Shown here in pieces: positions 36,707 to 49,230 of a stretch of 64,000 nucleotides of DNA. The stretch spans positions 124,001 to 188,000 of the forward strand of contig JAJIRX010000648.1 of NCBI GenBank assembly GCA_023853785.1, read 5' to 3'. Below the pieces are notes generated by a model. It did not search any database. It was not told the DNA's origin and saw only the letters and a program-made list of their open reading frames with translations. Position 1 is the stretch's first letter; the number at the start of each line of letters is the position of its first letter. The translations under genes and the position numbers were made by a program. This DNA is from Psilocybe azurescens. Its lineage: Eukaryota; Basidiomycota; Agaricomycetes; Agaricales; Agrocybaceae.

Positions 36707-36969
36707 TCATTGTTGAGGTATGTCCGTGCCGAAAGAAAGATGAACTTTCTTCAGTTGGTTGAGTGTTGATGGTTCGAAACAGACAGGGCAATATTTTCGA
36801 CTTGATAATGAACGGGTGATGCATCTGGACAAAATAATCAGTAGCCGCCATGACGAACCGCAACAGTAAATAATGTTTACCCTTGACAAAAGAGATGTCC
36901 ACATTGGCTGACTGCGCTGTCTTTAGGGAATCGTCGGCATATGGGACAGGTCAAGAAAGCAGGCTGCAT
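36707..36969 (-). CDS. Small RING-finger protein overlapping the NRPS-like stop
   Basis: The predicted protein is 68 residues and almost entirely one C3HC4 RING: CPICRR, QCGHLFCQGC and KYCPVCFEP. It is encoded by exons 36881-36969 and 36707-36824 joined across a 56-nt intron (GTAAAC...CAG). The ATG at 36969 lies 19 nt inside the end of the NRPS-like gene, in another frame on the same strand. RING domains usually recruit ubiquitin-conjugating enzymes, but nothing here indicates a substrate. The same frame is open further upstream to about 37146, so a longer protein or an alternative 3' end of the neighbour is possible. The zinc ligands are complete and the splice site is good. Confidence 0.62.
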
Positions 36970-39900
36970 CGTGTCTGCATTCTTGTTCTTGGATCCCGGG
37001 TCTTCCAATCTTTTGCTGGCCATCCACTGTACGATGTCCCGGAATCGGCGACGTCGCCAGACGTCAAAAGGGTGTGTTCGCAAAGCATACTGCCGTCCTC
37101 CATAGATGCGCCCGATAGCAGCCGAGAACCAGATCGCATTGCACACCTACAATGGCAGACAATGCAATTAGAAGATGCATCTATAGATTGATCGATGAGA
37201 ATGTATAATTACTGATTTCCGATCTTGAGCCTATTCAATGCAAAATTTCCTCGTGAATTGATATGGGCAACAACAGAACAGTCGTCCAAATTTACTTCAT
37301 CGCCAAGCTGTGAAATCAACAGCGTCAGAAGGTCATCATCGACTTCTTAATGTTTTTAAGCAATTACCTCAACAAGATCAGGTTCCGTCATCAAGCCTGC
37401 TCGTCCGCCGGCCCAAATTGCACAATTTTCGCCAATAATTGCACCTAGAGCCCGGAAATACCATACAATATATGCAGAGCCGGTCAGAGGTGCCAGAACA
37501 CCACCATAGCCGTATCCTTTGAACATAAGGCGGGAAAGGACCAAGTGAAGCTGCCATCTCTGGCAATAACTGCTTTGATCCCAATCGTACCTGCCAGGGC
37601 GGCGCCTTCCAATGAAAAGCCACTTGGTCACAATAACCCACATAATGGAGAAGATCCCTTGAACGCTGAGAATGACGACAAAACACACAGAAATAACTCC
37701 ATATATGACTCCAAATAGATACCAGCGAGGTCGGAAGATGTGGAAGCGGTGGATACGAGCATCGCGTAGCACTTGAGCAGCTCCTACGGCGCTGATGGAC
37801 CAGTACGCCGCAGATAGGGCGGTCATTATGATGCTAATTGAAAGTATCATCATATATGGGAAGACAAAGTAGTTGGCTTTATTTTTGTAAAAAGCCCGTC
37901 CAAATGGCGTGGAAGTGTCGCCGCTAACAGCTTCTTTGGAACCTTTGTTGAGACATATGGCTTCGCCCTTTTCTGTTATATCAATCCGGAGCGTAAGTGA
38001 TAATTTCCCTGCATGAACAAATGACTGACCGTTTCCCATCCACGTTGAACCAGCTTGATACACAGCGTTGCGCTTCCCGAGCGATCCAGAACCCATAACA
38101 GCGCGACGTCCTAGTCGCGTCCCAGGCAATAATACTACTCGGTCCGCTACCATTGCTAAAAGAGAAGAACACATTAGACGATCGTGTTAAAACATGCGGT
38201 ACCGAACAGGCTTACCTCCACTCTCGATCACTATTTTCCCAGACCCCAGTCGATCCGTGGTGACTAGGGCAGAACGCGATCCAAAGACAACATCGTCGCC
38301 GATCTCCAACAACTCTGGGTCTAAGCACGAGATGCCTGAACCGGGCCAATAAATACGTTTGCCAATTTTAGCACCCATCGCTCTGTAAGCGATCTATAAA
38401 GAATCATCGTCAGTTTAGCCGTCACACCAGAGTCCAAATGCTCTTACAGAAACTACTTCATAATGAGTGCCGAGAATCGAAAAGGCGTCCTTGAGTGCGG
38501 ATTGCGATAATAAAATGGAATTTATGTATCTCCTCAAAAGTACGATTTGAGAATCACGAGAGGATGTTTTGTCGGTGTTTAGGCCTAACATGCGTTTGAT
38601 CATAATGCCCAGCACCATCCTGATGATTGGCCTCAACAGGGCTCGAACAATTCTGGATAAGGCGTGGAATAGAACTCGTTTAGGCGAGGCAAACCAATAA
38701 ATCACCGACTCCAGATCGTTGAGTCCGGAGCGGATGATATGTGTTTGGTTAACCATTACAAAAATAGCGGCCATCCAGGGTACATCTATACGAAAATAAG
38801 CTTAATGACGTTGTTAAGAACAGAGGGCTTACACGATAGGAATATAACGATCAGAATTATGGGCCACGCGACCAGTGTTTGCAAGATTAGCGAAGGCTTC
38901 GTTAACAAAGTTCCATTGTACGCGGCATATGATTTCGGAGAGCAGTCATCGTAGGAAGAAGCATGAGGCCCATACACCGAACCATCTGCAAGATGAGAGC
39001 CTGGAGCAATGTTCGTGTACTGGTTTACGAAAACTTTGCGTCCAATTGTGATAGGGGCCAGCATGAAGTAACCATTTCTCTCGACAGCAAAGCCGCGTAT
39101 GGTGGACGTCTGAAGGCGACATCCGTCTCGAAGATCAAGAAGATCGCACTCGAACAACTTGGTGTCTTCATCGATATGCACATCTTGCCCAATCTTTGCT
39201 CCTAGTAGACGATAATAAATCTTCGTCAATGCCGGATGGAGCGCGAACACTCCTCTTCCAGATATTCTAGATGCGAAACGTAAATGAACAATGCATACGA
39301 TACATAAACAGATATGTGATTCACCTGAGACTTTGATTGACAATCCACCACCGGAGGTAGTAAGTCGACCAACTAAATCAGTGTTTAGGTAATGTACATT
39401 CAAATATTGATGGCGATCTTACGTTTGATAAGTGCCAGGTTTATACCGGCCAATGACGATCCATTTGAACGCGATGGAAGAGAGAGGGCAAACGATGCGT
39501 GCCGTCAACCTAGCGACCAGGATCGATGTTAATAAGGCCACCATTCGTTCCCAAAAAGTCCCATTTATCGCACGTGCCAAATAGGAGAGCATGAATATCA
39601 ACATGGACCCTGCAGAGAAATTGAATATGTATACTTTATGCGCATATAAGCAGACTTACATGTCAAAGCCGTTTTCAATGGATAGAAAAAGAGGAACGGG
39701 ATGGCTTGAATGATGAGGCATAGTGGATGGTCTTGATCCCGCGATCGTTTGGTTTCAGCATATTCAGCATCTTGCTCATAGTCATAATCGTGAGAAAACG
39801 CCGTGGTTGATGAATTGCGTGTGTTTGGGTCCTTTGCTTTCTTCTGGTCGCCGTGAAGGTCATTTGAATCTGTATTCGAGAGGTCCCTGTCTTCAAGTAA

Positions 39901-42542
39901 AGCTGCTATGCCATGTATGGTACTTTCGGTGAATAGTTCAGTGATTCCGATATTGATTCCAGATTGCCGTCGGACATGATGGGATAGCTTTCCGAGGAGT
40001 AATGAATTGCCTCCAAGGAGGAAAAAATCAGAGCCAGTGTGTATATGGGTGGGATCGATATTGAGTAGCTCTGCTACGATGTCCCGTACAAGCATCTGGC
40101 GCTTGGTCATCTGGACTTTCGCGCTTCTTGATGACTGCTTCTCCATGCCTCTGAAGTCGAAATTTCCAGTGTCATTCCGAAGAAGGGGTCCGCTGATAAT
40201 GTGTACTTGGTTGGGAATGGAGTAGCCTGGTACAAGAGGAGAGATTAAATGTTTTACGTCGCTTGACGAGAGTGTCCAGTGCGACGAAACCGAGACATAT
40301 GCATCTATAGATCCATCAGAATGCTGCTCCAGTGCGACACCGTTAACTTTCGGGATGTTTCGGAAAGCATTTTCAATAAGGCTCGAATCGATTGTGACTT
40401 TCGAACACGGAATAGGACTATGAAGTGACTGTGAAATTGCGGGTGCCACGGCATCGAAATGTCGACTGAGTATAGGATAGTCATCTGTCAGTTGACCAAT
40501 TCCCAGACGTTTAGATAGACCTATACGGAGAGGCTTTCCTGCACTAAAAAAAGGGACTGGATTAGTAAAACTCGTGTTTAAATCGTCAAAAACATAAGGC
40601 ACCTATTTTTGGGAACTTCATCCATGTAGATTATAGCAAAAGGCCATTTCGAAGGATGCAGGTGACCTCTTCTTGCCATCAGTACGGCTCTCCATGGAGG
40701 AAATTAAGAGATATATTTACTTGAGCAAGTCATGTAACTGGCGCAAACCCACGCGCGATCGACTCTGATCGGGTACTATAACCACTCCAATGGTTTCTTG
40801 CAAGACATCATGTTCAATGGAGAACGCCAATGCAGTCTTGGTTGGAAGATCCATGAGATATTGTAATTGAATAGGCCTGAACATCACACACCTTCACATA
40901 ATCCTTGGCCGCTGTCACGATAGCTTCTTCGACCTCAAACGGAGAAACTACTTCTCCCCCCTTATTGATGATTTCTTTGGACCGTCCCGTGATATATAGG
41001 TACCTGCTCTGCTTATCAACACGGAATCCGCGTCCCTAAAACCGAAACATACCCGTCTTCATCCATGTATCCCACATCGCCAGAATCGAACCAACCTTCG
41101 CTAGAGAAGGTCGATGTGTCAAGAGGAACTTCAATGTCTGGTGAAACCTCATAGCCTTCGAATGTGGGAAGTCCGCGAACACAAACAGAACCTGTTTTAC
41201 CGGGTCCAACCTCGCGCTCGAGATCATGAGGCTCTCGAATTGACAGATATGGACCGCATGCAATGCCAGAGCAACCTGGGCGATCTAGTTTGTAATCTGT
41301 CAAAGGGGTGGCAATAGGCATGCACCTGAATGAATTGAGAATAAGCCATGGACCGATATCGGAAATCGAAGGTACCTGACTCACTCTGTCATTCCGTATG
41401 AAGGTAACACGGTAGAATCGAAAGTGTCTTTCAATTCTGACGCAAGAGACGGCAATAGCCCTCCAGCGGCATTACATATGAGCCTTATGCGCAGATCCTT
41501 CGATGGAATAACAGAGCCTGGTTTCGCCGCAAGTATTGCATGATGAACTGTTGGGGCAGCGTAATACCTTATAGAGATATAAAGATACTTAATTAGGTAC
41601 ACATTAAATCCCGAATGCAATTGCACACACCATGTAGCTTCGCGTTCTAAAGCATATACCCAGAACGCATTTGGGTCAAAACCAGCACACATAATTGCGC
41701 TTCCTCCAGAAAGTACCGGGGCAAGTAAATTCCGCACTATCCCCCCAACGTGGAAAAGCGGCATCATATTCACTAAAGTTAACTTTAGCGCGTTAACCAA
41801 CCAGAAGGAGATGCATTATCACATACGATTAATGTCGCTTGGAATTAGATTCCAAGAGTGGACCACAGACCATGTTCCAACCAACAAGGTTCGGAGAGAG
41901 TACCGCACGACCTTTTTTTTTGCCACTCGTACCGGATGTGTGTAGGATAAGCGATATATCGTCCAGACCATGGACTTCTGAAGGATGAGATGGCGTGATA
42001 GCATTCTCGCCACCCGCAATAGAAAGGTCAAACAATCCCGCGGGCCCAGAAGACCGGCCGTGCAGATAAATTACCTCACAGTCGAGTTGGTCTTGGATCA
42101 ACTTTATGTCCAGATGCTTCGCGATTTCTTTTGTCGTTATGATTGCCTTCGCACCTAGTCGTCGCATATCGTCCGTCAACTCCTGGCTGGTACAACTCGC
42201 GTTGACTGGGGCGCATGAATGGTAATTGCTTAACGCTAACAACGCCAGTGCATTTTCTGGACCAGAAGGTAAGACAACCATTATTCGATCATTTTTGCCC
42301 AGACGACCTTTCCAACGAGCTGGAGAAGGTAAAACAAAATTAGCCACAAATTTACGTAGGTCCGAGTGTAGCAATGGGGGCCGCTGGATATCGGGAGAAA
42401 ATATGGCAGGAGTCGACCCTGACCCAAGACAATCGGCTAGGGATTCAATGCGAGAGTTGGCAATGAGGTTGCCAAAATGTTCCCCGAGAGAAAGACTTTT
42501 TGGCAGCGTAGCCGCGTCGAGAAAGGCGAGCGGGACGGTCAT
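36951..42542 (-). CDS. NRPS-like enzyme: adenylation, carrier protein and membrane LpxA-type acyltransferase domain
   Basis: The ATG is at 42542. The adenylation domain shows LHTSGTSGKKK, MMPLFHVGGIVRNLLAPVL, CNAAGGLLP, LPSYGMTE, GWFDSGDVGYMDEDG and GRSKEIINKGGEVVSPFEVE. A phosphopantetheine carrier domain follows with DFFLLGGNSLLLGKL (Ser near 40005). The C-terminal half is membrane-embedded (several long hydrophobic segments) and carries left-handed hexapeptide repeats (LGAKIGQDVHIDEDTKLF, APITIGRKVFVNQYTNIAPG, AIIGENCAIWAGG, SGSRLLSGASM), the Pls/PosA-type tail. It would activate a carboxylic or amino acid, tether it and transfer it at a membrane. There is no condensation domain, and the substrate is unknown. 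More than ten introns. One base must be removed at the A9 run (complement of 41913-41921) to keep frame. The last codons end at 36951. Confidence 0.85.
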
Positions 42543-44533
42543 CGTCGATGAGGGAAGACGATGTATCCGCTGTAGCTCGATCTTGCCTTTATAAGCCTAT
42601 ACTGTCATGCTTTGAAGCGACTGTCCCGATTATGACCTGACGCAAAAGATTGTTTGGCGAGCAGAAGAACTAGAACCAGACGACAGGTATGGAAATTGGC
42701 CGGACACTTCAAGAAAAGCAACTGACGATCGATCTTCCGAAGCCATATGGATTGACGAATGGAAACTTCGCATGCGAGTTTTAATTATGAATATCCTACC
42801 TTCCTAACCCTGATGACATCAGGGTAATAGGGTAGGAGGGGGAACTGAGCACTGACGCCTGGTGAGATTTGCAAATAAACAACAAGGGAAAAGAAGCAGA
42901 TTCGCACTATCCAATGAGATGATTTGATGGGACGGGTTTCACATTTTTTCATGGATCAAGCATGCTAGTCGAGCCCGAGCGGCGGGGGTTGAGGAGCGTT
43001 TCCGTAAGAAACAGCCAACGAGATCAATAGAAAGCCCGCTTCGATGGTTCTTTACGTATCCGCATGTGGGAGCCCACACTAGTCTAATAGTCCGTCCTGT
43101 TTGCGATTTATTGGCTAAAGCTATGATAAGCACATCCGACGTTACTTAGGGCGGTAACGATTCGTGTGTGCACTACTATAGCCAGCAGGTATTGGGCCTG
43201 GAAGCGGAGTTAGGACATACTGCAATTCCAGAGCGTGAGCTTTCTTAATTCCAGATGTATGGATATGCGCACAACACGATAGCAGCGTCGTGATTCCTAG
43301 ACATTAGGTTGGTACTAGTTTGAGGTGCAAAACCAACCGAGGTCTTACAACAACCTGACAAATAGACCTTTGGAACTAAACAATAGTCAATAGGTCCGAC
43401 GCCTCACAAATCTTATTTTTTTTTACCACGGCATGCAACCACGTCCAACCCGGTCCAACAAATTACTGGTTCTCCTGCTGGTTATCGGACTTGAAACGTT
43501 CCGAATTTCGAGTACTAACGCGCTACCTCATCTTTCCTATCAGGCATGTGCCATAATGATTCCGAAGTTATAGGGAGATGATTCTTTCGTCGGATCTGAA
43601 CATTATTGGTGGTAATCCACTGAGTCTATTTGCGCGTTAATCTCAGCATTTTTGGTAGTTGCTCCGTGTTTTCTTCCATTTCTCTTCGCGAGTTGTGACA
43701 TCGTGGCTGGTTCAGCAGCAGTACAATGGAAGATTTCAAATTTCAATGGAAAGATAATTATATCCCTTGAACACGAAAAGCCGATCTTACGACAAGTCGT
43801 TGCTGAGAACTTGCTGAGAACCCGAGCGGCGCCGTGACCTGTGGTAAAAATTCTCAAGATATCGTCTAGAATCTCAGAATTGTTTGCACAATTCTTCCTC
43901 GAGGCCGCCAAGAGAACTGAAAGTTGATCTTTGTCTCATCATGGTCGACTCAATATTCGGTTGCCAGCACTATGCAACCCACAGCAGCCATTTTTATTAC
44001 GCAGACTTGCAATTCTAGTCGCCTTAGAATGACTCGCCTTCATCTCAAAGACAAAAGACAGATATGGGCCGTCAGTCTTCTTCTAACGGAGCGGAAAAAT
44101 TGGCGGCTTACTGGGTCTCTGCTCTGCTTGGCGCTCAAAACTCGTTTGTAAGCCGTGATCTCGAGGTCGGGGAAAAACTGACCGAATCTTTCCAGGCCTG
44201 AGACCAACCTGGACATCTGCCCTCGATTGCATTTCAACCACTAAGTAAGCAATGAGGGTAGCAAGTGAAGGGTTATTTTTGCTATTCGACATTTATATAA
44301 ATAACCAATCGAACACCTTTACCAACGCTACTCTATATACTAAACCACTTCTAAGGTAGCTTAGAACCACAGAAGTGTTGACTCATGTCGAGCCCCAAAA
44401 TATTCGTGACATATCGCTTCCAACTTCCAAGGCTATTTATAAAAGGAAGAGGGTGGCATTTTTATCCAATTGTGAAAGGCTGTGCTATCTGTGAACCTAA
44501 AGGTCAACAATAGTTGAGGAATCTCGGACGAAC
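42543..44533. other. Intergenic, no recognised gene
   Basis: Holds the promoter side of the NRPS-like gene and the 3' side of the thioesterase gene. A minus-strand frame at 43603-43911 (102 codons) has no recognisable motif and no splice partners, so I do not call it. Confidence 0.45.
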
Positions 44534-45591
44534 CTATTCTTTTGTCATTCTACCTCTCAAAACCTCTTGGGCCCTCTCGCCTGGGTCACACTTTTTGAGA
44601 TTGTCATAATCATACCACACGAGAGCTTCCTTCGAGTGTGCCACGTATGCTTTCTGTGCGACAGAATATGCAGATGCGGTCACATGGAACGTAGCTGTAT
44701 CGTCTCCGCTGGACAAAGATAATGGACGATACCCGATCAAAAGCTTCAAACAGCATGATAAGAAACAGATAGGGGTTTGAATACATCTCGACCTACGCTG
44801 TCGGGATAAGTCACTGGCCGCCTGAATTTAACCTCGATAGATTTGAGTATCAACGAGATCCCTTCGCCGTTCATCATGGCTTTGGCCTTTTCAGGCCCTC
44901 CGATTTCTTTACCAAGGGATAGCATCCACTGTATACGGGCCTTGCAACAGTCACGCTTCATCAACCGGAGCATACTTTATTTTAAGGAAGGTATACTCAC
45001 CGATTCGAAAAACCGGACTGTATCGACAGTCGATTAATCCCAAGAGATCGACCATGGAATAGATATACTTTCGACATGCTTACCATAGCGTACATTATTA
45101 ACATGTCTTATAGAAACTTGAGAACTTTCGTCATGGTAGTAACATGCTAGAAGGTACGACTGACTGAAATGAATCATGGTCACCCCACACGATACGTTGT
45201 TCCCAAAATGAACCTGGATCGAACCCCCGCGGCGAAGCTTTTCGTAGCCCGCTTTTAGTAGATCAGGAGCATCAGCTTTAGATTCCGATGGTGCTAGAGT
45301 CGTCAAATGAGCTCCACAAGGTGGCGAGTCGGGAGCTTCGGGACCCGTTGAACCAGGCGGGATGTGGAATGGAGACGACGGGTCGCGGAACGCAGCTTGA
45401 AGTGCCTAAAAATAACCAGTTCAGCTTGGGTGTAGAGTTTCTCATGTGATATAGCAACAGACGCTGATCGAACTGGACGAGTTGCGAACGCGGCTATTAA
45501 GAAAGTGCTGAATCCGGCTTATAGGCTTGGTTCTAAAAACTGCGTGCGTAAGCAGCGCCTTGATCGTTCGTGAACGGAGAACAGATTCCAT
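44534..45591 (-). CDS. Hotdog-fold thioesterase-like protein, probably mitochondrial
   Basis: The ATG at 45591 gives an Arg/Ser-rich N-terminus without acidic residues after position 2 (SVLRSRTIKALLTHAVFRTK), which looks like a mitochondrial targeting peptide. An intron with donor GTCTGT then joins ALQAAFRDPSSPFHIPPG. The core has the hotdog hallmark RHVNNVRY, then FFES, KARIQWMLSLGKEIGGPEKA, ILKSIEVKFRRPVTYPDS, SGDDTATFHVTASAYSVAQK and ALVWYDYDNLKKCDPGERA, ending at 44534. This matches the 4HBT_2-like fungal family of thioesterase/thiol ester dehydrase-isomerases. Substrate is unknown. About five introns; exon phases agree. It stands alone, with no obvious functional partner next to it. Confidence 0.75.
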
Positions 45592-46521
45592 CTTATGGTC
45601 ACAAGGACCGAGATACCTTTACTTAGTTCCCAGTGAACGCGATTTCAGAAAGAAAGGCAGGATGAAATGGGAGCAAGGTCGTGGTATGTCGTGGTTGCGA
45701 AAAAAAATGCAAATTCCCCAGGTCCACCGGAGCACCGGCAACTCGGCATACCATTGATCCCCGGTATACAGTAGGCTTGGAAATTGGCGGATGCAGCGGC
45801 AAGATAAGTGGGGACCACTGCGATGCGTAGATTTACGACTTCCTCTACATAAATAGTTGCATTCTTTTTTTTAGTATTATGAGTCTGAGACCTGGGCTTG
45901 CTCTTTCATTTCATCCAACCTTGATCTACTCGAGTAGACGTAGAACAAGAGCATTCAAGTACTTAACTGGTGCACCTTTAAACTCTCGGATTCATAAATT
46001 TCCCTTCTACTGAGACATTATACACAATATTTATGAATTAAAAATGGACATTTAAGTCAGGTGCTGACATAAGCTGTCTTAATTATGCCGATAATACTGA
46101 TGGACCGAACAGTACATTTCTCAATCTGAATCAGGTAAACGCATACCTCAAAAGGCAATGCGTCGGCTTACAACCTTGCACAGAGGCTGACGCAAAGCTG
46201 ACCAGTGATCGTCGGCTGAAGGAAAGGAGGAAGCAAATCAGCCAAGACATGGAAAAATGTCTATAAGTATCTCAACCGGTTGAGTAGACCTCTTTATCTT
46301 CCTTTCTTCACACTTTTACCCTTCTCCAGATCCAGGCGATCTTTTCTTTATACCTTTATATCCAAAACTCCTAAACTTATATAACACCATATCATTCTTC
46401 CAGCGACAGGCCGCGCTTATTACTTCTCGCGACAGGTCTCGCTCATTATCATCAGCATAACACTCTGGTAGCCCACACTCCCTTGGACAAATCACCAAAG
46501 AAACAACTTTCACCCAGTATA
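45592..46521. other. Divergent intergenic region
   Basis: The thioesterase (minus) and the Ser-rich protein (plus) are transcribed away from this region. CT-rich sequence precedes the ATG at 46522. No other gene is seen. Confidence 0.5.
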
Positions 46522-48064
46522 ATGCTCTCACTCGATGCTCGATTCACTTTTCTTGCTGTCATCTGTTGCCTCTCAACTCTTTGCCTATTACCCTTTGCTT
46601 CCGTTAATGCGGCTGTCATATCGCGCAATCCTGGATCATTCTCGCACTTCCCCACTGAAGCTCGCTCAGTCAATGATGCGACCTCGCATTCCCAGCAACG
46701 TGTACTTCCCTGGTCGTCGCGGAGCTCTGAAGGCTCTTCAAACCGCATGTTATCGTTGAAAACAGGGCCAAAGAGAGTTCATAAGGTGGTCAGTTTTTCT
46801 ACACTGAGAAACGTTCTGAAGGAGACTGACATTCGTTGCATATTTAGAGAACGACGAATCTGATTCAACGTTTTTCTGATGCGTTCATTTCCCGTTTCAA
46901 GCATAGAGGAGGTCATCGTAAGCGCTCTCACAAGACCATAATTATCCCGACGGGCCACGGAAAGAACTATCTCCTTTCGCATGCACGTCGGGCGGCGGGG
47001 ACGCCCCAGTGGGTATCTAGCCAGCAAAACGTAACGAATGAGTCCAACACCACTTCCACTCAAAGTGAAGATACAGGAGCTCCTGGAGCAGTTCTCATTC
47101 AGGTATGATATTATGAAGACTGCGCAGACCTTTCGTTGACCAAACAGCGCAGAGCCAGTCAAGCAATTCTACACAGGGCCGTCAAACGCTCGGTTCGCTG
47201 TACCTGACAAGTACGAACGGCTTATACACTCTCAACGCATCCGAGAACAACGAAACTCAGCTTTTCATGGTCAATGCCTCTAGCTCAACCACCAGAAATC
47301 CACTTGATTCGAACGGCAGCTCCCCCGTGTATCTCATGATCCCGGGACTTCAGGATTCCAAAGACTATTGCGCAACATACAACGATAGCCCAAACAAGCC
47401 TGAGCCTATGACCATGCAGCAGTGCAATAACTATACTGCTCCCGACGGTACTTCTACCTCGCAGACGTTCATGTTCAATCCGAAGTCGAATGAGCTCCGT
47501 CCAACCTGGGTGGATGGTTCAAATAGTACTGTTCAGCCAGCGTCCATATCGAATTCGAGTATGACAACGGATACCGCAAGCGGCCCCCAGCCCACTTCGA
47601 CTGGGCTAAGCTCAAGGGACGACTCTTCTGTCAACACTCAGAATGTAACATTGATCTGGGATCCTGCTGATAAGATCGCCACAGCCGATGTCAGCGAAAC
47701 GCCTGAGGATTCGCAGGACACTACTTCATCAGCTATTACCATGACTCGTACTGTTACGGTCTTCCAGACTGGCTCCTCATCTTCAACACTCACCAGTACT
47801 TCGGGATCCCCTTCTGCCACTGGCCTCAACGTCGAAGTCGTCGGAAATACGCCTAATTCCTCAAGCGTATCTTCAGCCTCGTCTATGTCGATGATGAATA
47901 TTTCGGGTTCGTCATCGTCATCGTCTTCGGCCGCCCCGTCGCCTTCAGTAGATGCGGCTGCCATAGCAGCAAACATTGCGTCGTCTGCATCCGCTTCCAT
48001 GTCTAGTGCATCCGCATCTAGTGTATCCGCTATGGCTTCAGCAGCGGGGTTTCCCCAGTGCTAG
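46522..48064 (+). CDS. Secreted Ser/Thr-rich mucin-like protein of unknown function
   Basis: The ATG at 46522 opens a clear signal peptide (FTFLAVICCLSTLCLLPFAS, cleavage after VNA). A basic stretch follows (KTGPKRVHK spliced to HRGGHRKRSHK). A globular part comes next with YLTSTNGLYTLNASENNETQ, SSPVYLMIPGLQDSKDYCAT and FMFNPKSNELRPTW, reminiscent of a ligand-binding or lectin-like fold. The C-terminal 200 residues are Ser/Thr/Ala-rich, ending SAMASAAGFPQC, and are suited to O-glycosylation and wall attachment. The two introns proposed are 46785 to about 46901 and about 47100-47144. I do not recognise the family by name and infer no enzyme activity. Confidence 0.65.
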
Positions 48065-48580
48065 CGCGACATCCACCGCTGACCCCTCTTCAAGCACATT
48101 TGTTGCTGCAGTCTTTCAGAGATCGCCATGGATGAAGGCAGAGACCAGATAATTGATTGCGAATAGATGCGTTGTAAAATGTACAGTAGACAGAATTGTG
48201 GCATCGGCACCTCTAGGAATTGCATGGGTTTGAAAGTTGTATATCCTGCTGGAGTATTCTAACATACGGGTCAGTCTTGATGTGGGAGGCATCTTTCTAT
48301 GAGACAGGTAATTGGGACTCACTAAGCTGAGCCGTAGAAGAAAGCTCAGGATTATGGATTATATCATCGTGATCAGTCATGCTGACTTGGAAATCTCAAA
48401 TCTATTAATAGTTTCCTGTGAGAATTAATTACATACGCATGTGTCTGCGGTTGAGGATGCCACTGCGGCTGTGTATCGCATTCGTTTGACTGTGCTCCTT
48501 GAGTCGTACTATTGACTCAGAGACGAGTCCTAGGGGGTCGACTTTCAGTACAACCTTTGTCCTTCTGTCCAACATAATCT
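48065..48580. other. Intergenic, nothing recognised
   Basis: 516 bp between the Ser-rich gene and the small membrane protein gene. The minus-strand frame at 48116-48322 has no support. Confidence 0.5.
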
Positions 48581-49230
48581 ATGGCTCCGCTCACCCAACG
48601 AGTCTGTCTGACAGCTTTTGACAGAACTATTTGTTTTAACATCGTAACCCTTGAAGGGTTAAAGCAATTAGTATTGCAGTTTCACAGGGATGTTTGTGAG
48701 TACCTTATTGTACCATTTACTCTTTGGATCCATAAAAGATATGTATATGTATTGATTTTGTGCTCTATAGTGGTTCAACATCCCTATATATCTGCCGCTG
48801 TTCTTCTTCTATGGTCATTTTACCCTCAATTCCCCTTCTACGTTGTCTACTTTATCTTTTACGTCGTCCCTCGAAGCATAATCCTCGATCTCCTGGCATG
48901 CATTGGTTTTGAACGCGAAGGTGTAAGATCAGGTAAGTATGCTTGTTGCAGTGACTCATCTTCTCTCTTCTTGAATCTAAATATTCCAATCCCTTCGTCC
49001 AATTTGTAGATTCTTTCGCCTCCCGATACCAATCTCGTTACTACCAGGGACATACTCCAAGGAACGGATTCTTCTCAGGTGCTCAATCGTATGGGACTAT
49101 TCACCACGAAGATCTGACTACTGCTCGACATCGAGAGACCCACCCCATCGTAGGAATATTTTGGCGTTTCCTAGGGTGGTTGATTCTATACGCTTCTCTC
49201 GTAGTTCTTTTGAAGTATGGCGGGAAATAG
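48581..49230 (+). CDS. Small membrane protein, about 165 residues, unknown function
   Basis: Three exons (48581-48695, 48771-48932 and 49010-49230) splice in frame with consensus donors GTGAGT and GTAAGT. The first exon is soluble. The second encodes two strong hydrophobic segments (YISAAVLLLWSFYPQFPFYV and VVYFIFYVVPRSIILDLLAC). The third encodes a polar stretch (SRYQSRYYQGHTPRNGFFSG) and a final membrane segment (WRFLGWLILYASLVVLLKYG) before TAG at 49228-49230. No family is recognised. The consistent exon phases argue that it is a real gene, probably lineage-specific. Confidence 0.65.

Noticed and set aside
36877..37146. Longer version of the RING protein using the upstream frame
   Set aside because: The upstream part is the shadow frame of the NRPS-like C-terminus (SGSRLLSGASM block), which is better supported. 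The short form from ATG 36969 is preferred.
43603..43911. 102-codon minus-strand frame
   Set aside because: No motif, no neighbouring exons and ordinary for random sequence of this length.
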